This document shows, piece after piece, positions 13,827 to 18,227 of a stretch of DNA of 18,227 nucleotides (the first letter of the stretch is position 1; every line of letters begins with the position of its first letter). The stretch is taken from assembly GCA_964345135.1 (NCBI GenBank), contig CAYFQI010000024.1:1-18227 (forward strand). The letters are read 5' to 3'. The DNA comes from CAYMKE01 sp964345135 (GTDB taxonomy: Bacteria; Bacteroidota; Bacteroidia; Bacteroidales; JBBRXJ01). A program made the translations under genes and the position numbers. Below the pieces are notes generated by a model. That model saw only the letters and a list, made by a program, of their open reading frames with translations. It was not told the DNA's origin and made no database searches.

Positions 13827-16721
13827 ATGAAAAATATATTATTACAAATAACCGGTATTATCCTTTTGTTTTTTATTATTTCAATATGTTCATATTCACA
13901 AAAATATGTCCTTTCCGGGACAATAATTGATAAAAATACCAGGGAACCACTTCCCGGAGCTACCATATCAATACAAAACACATCCAGGGGAGCCTCTACA
14001 AATAATGACGGTTATTTTAAATTAGACAACATCAACAAACAAAAAATCACGATTTTGGTAACATATATTGGATATGAAAAATATTCGTTAACTCATGATT
14101 TTTCAGAAGAAAATAAATCTCATATAAAAATTGCGTTAAAACCATCATCTGAGGAGCTTAAACAAGTAGATGTGATTGGAAAAACAGATGGACAAGTTAA
14201 AGCAATGCTAAAACAAAAAAATGCAGAAACAATAAAAAATATTATTTCATCCGAACAAATTTCTGAATTTCCTGATATGAATGCTGCAGAAGCCATGTCG
14301 AGAATACCAGGTATAACTCTTCAGAGGGATCAGGGAGAAGGCCGTTATGTTCAATTACGAGGAACACCACCTGAATATACAAGTTTTAATATTAATGGAG
14401 AACAAATCCCATCCCCCGAAGGAAATGTTCGATACGTAGGTATGGATATCATATCTGCAGATCAAATTGATGAAATTGAAATTAATAAAATGAGTACACC
14501 AGATATGGATGGAGATGCAATAGGTGGAGCCGTAAATGTTATTACTAAAAAAGCCAAGAGTGAAGTGCCGGAAATAAACGCTTCATTCGCAGGCGGTTAC
14601 AATAATTTAAGGGAAACCGATAATTATCAGGTTCAATTTTCTTATGGACAACGATATAAAAAATTTGGTTTTTATATGAATGGTAGTTATTTTATTAATA
14701 ATTATGGCTCTGATAATATGGAATTTGAATATAAAAAAAGTACGTTTTATGGTAGCCAGTCACAGGGAATTAATAACTATCATATGCAATATGATGAAGT
14801 ACAATTGAGGCATTATACCATTACAAGAAAACGAACAGGATTCAGTGGTGCTATTGATTATGAATTTAATGATCATTCATTTTTATATATACGAGGTATG
14901 TATAACCAGTTTTCTGATGATGAACTCAGGAGAAGAAAAATTTATAAACTTGATGATGCGTTATCAGAAAAATATTATGTTTATGGTGGAATTGAACATG
15001 ATATTAAAGACAGGACAAAAATTCAGAATCTAAATTCTATTAATTTTGGTGGAGAACATGTATTATTTGGAGCCACTATAGATTATGAAACTGCTTATTC
15101 TTATGCGTCTGAAAATCAACCTGACAGGATAGAAGCTATATTTGAAAACCCTGGACAGGCTGTTCAAATTAAATTTGACATGAGTGATCCGGACTGGCCA
15201 AAAGCTACATTCCCAAAATCAAGTTTTTCAGATGATGTATTTAACTATGACCAATATGAATTTGATGAACTTTTATTTCAAACTGTCGATGTATCAGATC
15301 AAAATATAACAAGCAAAATGAATATTAAGATACCATATTCTTTTTCTAATCATAAAGGTTGTTTTAAATTTGGAGGAAAAATAAGATTTAAAGAAAAAAC
15401 AGTTGATTTATGGGGACAGGAATTTGGTAATTATGGAACATCCTTAATTTTGAGGGCATACGTGGGGCCAGCACCAGAATTTACATTGTCTGATGTTCGT
15501 GATGATTTTAGGACATCTAATTTTTTAAATAAAGGGTATACAATTGAAGCAATGCCTTCACCAGAAAAGATTAGAGATTATTATGAATTTTACCCGCAAT
15601 TTTTTGTGTATGACAGGGACGAAACAAGAGAAGAATCTTATGATACCGATTTTCAAGTATCAGAAGATATAACTGCTACTTATGCAATGTTTAAACATAA
15701 TATTGGAAAATTCATGTTTTTAGGTGGTGCTCGTTATGAAAATACATATGTAGAATATGAAGCAAGAAAGGCAGTTAGAGATAGTATTTCATACAAATAT
15801 ATAAAAGCAGATACAACGAATGACAGTAGAAATATTTCTTTCCTATTACCTAATTTGCAGATAAAATATAAATTAACAAATGATTTTAATTTAAGAACTG
15901 GTATTGCATATTCTTTCTCCAGGCCAAATTTAGATGATGTAGTACCTTATAGAGAAGAGGACCGTAAAGAGGTCAGATATGGAAATCCTGACCTGGAATA
16001 TCCCAGCTCCATAAATATAGAATTAAGTGCCGAAAGATATTTACAAGGAGATGGCATCCTTTCTGCCGGATTTTTTTATAAAAAAATTGATCATTATATT
16101 TATACTTATGTAATACGTGCCCATGAAAAAGATCCAGGTATGGGAGGACACCGAAACCGTATAGAAATACCTTTAAATGGTACAAAAGCTTTTGTTTATG
16201 GTGGAGAGTTACAGGCTCAATTTAAATTTAGTTTTCTTCCTGGTTTTCTTAGTGACTTCGGTATCTTTACAAATTATTCTTATACCCTCTCCGAGGCTAG
16301 CTTATATAAACGTTATCCTGCGAATGATCACAAACATCAAATCACCTTCGGAGAAGATTATTATGAATACTTCAATACACTTGAAGAAGAAACAATAAGT
16401 CTTCCAGGTCAGGCAAAGCATACAGCAAATATGGCATTCTTTTATGAAAGTAAAAGGTTATATGTGAAACTTTCATCAAATTATCATGATGATTTTCTAT
16501 ATCAACTCGGAGAAGACCCGGATTTTGATGTATATTACGCTAAAGCCCTGAGATTTGATTTTACTGCAAATTATTCATTCCTGAACCACTTGAAAGTATT
16601 TGTTGATTTAATTAATATAACAAACACTCCTTTAAAATATTACATAGGTAATGAACAAAGAATAAAACAACATGAATTCTACTCCTGGTGGGGTCGAATT
16701 GGCCTGAAATATCATTTTTAA
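13827..16721 (+). CDS. TonB-dependent outer-membrane receptor
   Basis: This is a 964-residue outer-membrane active transporter. It has a signal peptide (to about residue 25) and a carboxypeptidase-regulatory-like beta-sandwich (about 28-110, VLSGTIIDKNTREPLPGATI, then GYFKLDNI). The plug domain (about 115-240) has EQISEFPDMNAAEAMSRIPG, VQLRGTPPEYTSFNINGEQI and IDEIEINKMSTPDMDGDAIG followed by GGAVNVITK. A 22-strand-type barrel follows and ends GRIGLKYHF with the terminal Phe needed for outer-membrane assembly. No SusD-like partner is encoded, so it is not a classical glycan SusCD pair. It is followed after 12 bases by the phytase gene and preceded by the duplicated T9SS protein, so inositol phosphates or their metal complexes are the likeliest cargo, by inference from context. 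Expression probably depends on read-through of the upstream hairpin. Confidence 0.92.
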   Translation: MKNILLQITGIILLFFIISICSYSQKYVLSGTIIDKNTREPLPGATISIQNTSRGASTNNDGYFKLDNINKQKITILVTYIGYEKYSLTHDFSEENKSHIKIALKPSSEELKQVDVIGKTDGQVKAMLKQKNAETIKNIISSEQISEFPDMNAAEAMSRIPGITLQRDQGEGRYVQLRGTPPEYTSFNINGEQIPSPEGNVRYVGMDIISADQIDEIEINKMSTPDMDGDAIGGAVNVITKKAKSEVPEINASFAGGYNNLRETDNYQVQFSYGQRYKKFGFYMNGSYFINNYGSDNMEFEYKKSTFYGSQSQGINNYHMQYDEVQLRHYTITRKRTGFSGAIDYEFNDHSFLYIRGMYNQFSDDELRRRKIYKLDDALSEKYYVYGGIEHDIKDRTKIQNLNSINFGGEHVLFGATIDYETAYSYASENQPDRIEAIFENPGQAVQIKFDMSDPDWPKATFPKSSFSDDVFNYDQYEFDELLFQTVDVSDQNITSKMNIKIPYSFSNHKGCFKFGGKIRFKEKTVDLWGQEFGNYGTSLILRAYVGPAPEFTLSDVRDDFRTSNFLNKGYTIEAMPSPEKIRDYYEFYPQFFVYDRDETREESYDTDFQVSEDITATYAMFKHNIGKFMFLGGARYENTYVEYEARKAVRDSISYKYIKADTTNDSRNISFLLPNLQIKYKLTNDFNLRTGIAYSFSRPNLDDVVPYREEDRKEVRYGNPDLEYPSSINIELSAERYLQGDGILSAGFFYKKIDHYIYTYVIRAHEKDPGMGGHRNRIEIPLNGTKAFVYGGELQAQFKFSFLPGFLSDFGIFTNYSYTLSEASLYKRYPANDHKHQITFGEDYYEYFNTLEEETISLPGQAKHTANMAFFYESKRLYVKLSSNYHDDFLYQLGEDPDFDVYYAKALRFDFTANYSFLNHLKVFVDLINITNTPLKYYIGNEQRIKQHEFYSWWGRIGLKYHF

Positions 16722-16733
16722 AAATTTAATCCT

Positions 16734-17819
16734 ATGATACAACATGTATTCTTTATCTTTTCGATTGTATTATTTGCATCATGCAATAATAATTCCCAAC
16801 AACGATATCAATCTATTGTTAAGGATTCTACTGTGATTCCCACAGTTGAAACTGAACCTGTTCCCTCAACACCCGGGGAAGACGCTGCTGACGACCCTGC
16901 TATCTGGGTGCATCCCAAAGATACTTCTAAAAGCACTATCATTGGGACCAATAAAAAAGGTGGACTGGTTGTGTATAACCTTGATGGAGAGCAACTGTAT
17001 TATTACCCTGTTGGACGTGTAAATAATGTAGATGTAAGGTATGGATTTCCATTACACGGGCAAAAGACAGATATAATGGCTGCTACAAACCGTACATCCA
17101 ACAGCATTACGTTAATGAAGATTGATGCCCAAAACGGGTCACTTTCTGATGTTACAGATACACTCATAAAATCCGGTGTAAATGAGGTTTATGGTATTTG
17201 TATGTATGTAAGTCCCAAAACAAAAGATTATTATGTATTTGTGAATGGAAAAGACGGCGGTGTGGAACAATGGAAACTGACACCAAATGATTCATTTATT
17301 CATGCATCCGTGGTACGAAAATTCAGCCTTGCAAGCCAACCGGAAGGCATGGTAGCAGATGATGAGAAAGGCAATTTATATATTGGCGAAGAGAATGAAT
17401 GTATCTGGAAATACGGGGCAGAACCCACAGATGGTGAAGATTGCACCAAAATTGCCATGTCTGATACCACAAATCCTAATATTGCATATGACATTGAAGG
17501 CTTAACGATTTATGATGCAGGGAATGGAAAAGGGTACTTAATTGCTTCGAGCCAGGGAAATTACTCGTTCGCTGTTTTTAAACGTGAAGGCAACAATGAA
17601 TACATCACGAGCTTTAGTATCACTGATGCTAATGGGATTGATCGCGTGGAGGAAACGGATGGCATTGATGTAATAAGCACCGGGCTGGGACCAAAATTTC
17701 CTTCCGGTTTATTCGTTGCTCAGGATGGATTCAATTATGACCATGACACCCTCGTGAATCAAAATTTTAAACTCGTCCCCTGGGAACACATATCTAAATT
17801 GATCCATGGTTGTAAATAG
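16734..17819 (+). CDS. Beta-propeller phytase lipoprotein
   Basis: The 361-residue protein matches beta-propeller (alkaline, calcium-dependent) phytases, which remove phosphates from inositol hexakisphosphate. The signature DAADDPAIWVHP is at residues 50-61. Further family blocks in order are GTNKKGGLVVYNLDG, RVNNVDVRYGF, KTDIMAATNR, YYVFVNGKDGGVEQWKL, SQPEGMVADDEKGNLYIGEE, NECIWKYGAEP, DIEGLTIYDAGNGKGYLIAS, ETDGIDVISTGLGPKFP and GLFVAQDGFN. The acidic residues that bind calcium in this family are largely present. The length is that of a single complete propeller. A type II signal peptide ends in LFASC with lipidated C17. The residues after it (NNNSQQ) lack the acidic surface-export signal, so it may face the periplasm. 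It follows the receptor gene by 12 bases with no promoter in between, so they are co-transcribed. Confidence 0.93.
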   Translation: MIQHVFFIFSIVLFASCNNNSQQRYQSIVKDSTVIPTVETEPVPSTPGEDAADDPAIWVHPKDTSKSTIIGTNKKGGLVVYNLDGEQLYYYPVGRVNNVDVRYGFPLHGQKTDIMAATNRTSNSITLMKIDAQNGSLSDVTDTLIKSGVNEVYGICMYVSPKTKDYYVFVNGKDGGVEQWKLTPNDSFIHASVVRKFSLASQPEGMVADDEKGNLYIGEENECIWKYGAEPTDGEDCTKIAMSDTTNPNIAYDIEGLTIYDAGNGKGYLIASSQGNYSFAVFKREGNNEYITSFSITDANGIDRVEETDGIDVISTGLGPKFPSGLFVAQDGFNYDHDTLVNQNFKLVPWEHISKLIHGCK

Positions 17820-17892
17820 TCCTTATGTTTGTCCATAATGTTATACTTGTATTAAAACCAAGTATTCCGGGTTTCGAAGTAAAGCAATCAAG

Positions 17893-17925
17893 AGCCTCTT
17901 AGCGGTTCAAAACCGCTAAGAGGCT
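17893..17925. terminator. Perfect 15-bp-stem hairpin after the phytase gene
   Basis: AGCCTCTTAGCGGTT (17893-17907) pairs over all 15 bases with AACCGCTAAGAGGCT (17911-17925) around CAA. It lies 73 bases after the phytase stop codon and could end its transcript or stabilise the mRNA 3' end. No T-run follows on either strand, so it is not a standard intrinsic terminator. Confidence 0.4.
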
Positions 17926-18089
17926 AAGTATGTGCTAAACCTGAAAGATTACTTCAGGCAAAGCCTTCGTGATGACGTTTTTTTGGGGGGCTGGATGGTG
18001 CTATATTCATGGCAGTTCAACAATTACTCAAAACACTTGAATTTAATGGTGCAGCTTAAAAATGAATGCTCCATTTTAAGGGCGTGGGA

Positions 18090-18136
18090 GTTTAACATAG
18101 AAACTTTATAAAATTTCTACGTCCTATATGTTAAAC
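18090..18136. repeat. Interrupted inverted repeat
   Basis: GTTTAACATA (18090-18099) and TATGTTAAAC (18127-18136) are exact reverse complements around a 27-base centre. The centre contains a second partial pair, GAAA (18100-18103) with TTTC. No gene overlaps it. It could be a structured RNA, an operator or part of a decayed mobile element; nothing in the sequence decides. Confidence 0.45.
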
Positions 18137-18227
18137 CGTGCAAACTTAGGGTTCGCCGATAAATAAATTCGAATTTTATATGGGTGAAATTGTATAGTTC
18201 CATTGTGGATGAACCTCGTGATATTTT

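Larger units (their letters stand above)
17820..18227. other. 408-base region without a supported gene
   Basis: I see no coding frame here with family similarity; short frames of up to about 28 codons on either strand look like chance. The region holds a perfect hairpin (17893-17925), a G-run after a T-run (about 17980-17991) and an interrupted inverted repeat (18090-18136). It could contain remnants of a mobile element or the upstream region of the next gene beyond the window. Confidence 0.5.

Noticed and set aside
13827..17819. Classical SusCD glycan-utilisation locus
   Set aside because: The receptor is SusC-like only in the broad sense; no SusD-like lipoprotein or glycoside hydrolase is present, and the lipoprotein downstream is clearly a beta-propeller phytase.
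18001..18060. Short plus-strand frame starting at the ATG near 18008
   Set aside because: It has only about 17 codons, no ribosome site and no similarity I can recognise.

Overview
The window looks like a chromosomal segment of an AT-rich member of the Bacteroidota, probably an environmental relative of the Bacteroidales/Marinilabiliales. The reasons are a type IX secretion (Por) C-terminal sorting domain, a TonB-dependent receptor with an N-terminal carboxypeptidase-regulatory-like domain, TAnnTTTG-type promoter elements, mostly weak or absent Shine-Dalgarno sequences, and the gene order DUF5063 / 3'-5' exonuclease / RlmI-like methyltransferase. No rRNA, intact mobile element, CRISPR array or phage gene was found.

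Positions 1-1027 hold the 5' part of a minus-strand gene (possible HEAT-like protein, cut by the window edge), a minus-strand tRNA-Gln(CUG), a hairpin terminator, and a 52-codon relic of the C-terminus of an outer-membrane beta-barrel gene. Positions 1028-3533 hold a probably surface-exposed lipoprotein with a beta-helix-like C-terminal part, overlapping an exported endonuclease/exonuclease/phosphatase-family protein. Positions 3749-8706 hold housekeeping genes: DUF5063, a DEDDy 3'-5' exonuclease, an RlmI-like 23S rRNA methyltransferase, and the RecG helicase. RecG converges on, and its stop codon interlocks with, a minus-strand two-component operon of a LuxR-type response regulator followed by a TPR-containing membrane histidine kinase.

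The most interesting part is 11640-17819. Divergently from the two-component operon run three plus-strand genes: a T9SS-exported protein built from two almost identical 235-residue acidic domains, a TonB-dependent receptor without a SusD partner, and a beta-propeller phytase lipoprotein. I read this as a candidate phytate (inositol hexakisphosphate) acquisition locus. The duplicated protein could sit on the surface or be released, the receptor would import inositol phosphates or calcium-phytate, and the phytase would release phosphate. The adjacent response regulator could control it through an 11-bp direct repeat that abuts a recognisable promoter (about 11885-11948). A 12-bp-stem hairpin between the first gene and the receptor gene suggests attenuation inside the unit.

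The tandem duplication is striking at DNA level. A 645-bp block is identical in both copies, while three silent substitutions are crowded into the eight codons just before it. This indicates recent homogenisation or unequal recombination of an older duplication. The last 408 bases (17820-18227) hold no convincing gene, only a perfect 15-bp-stem hairpin and an interrupted 10-bp inverted repeat of unknown nature.
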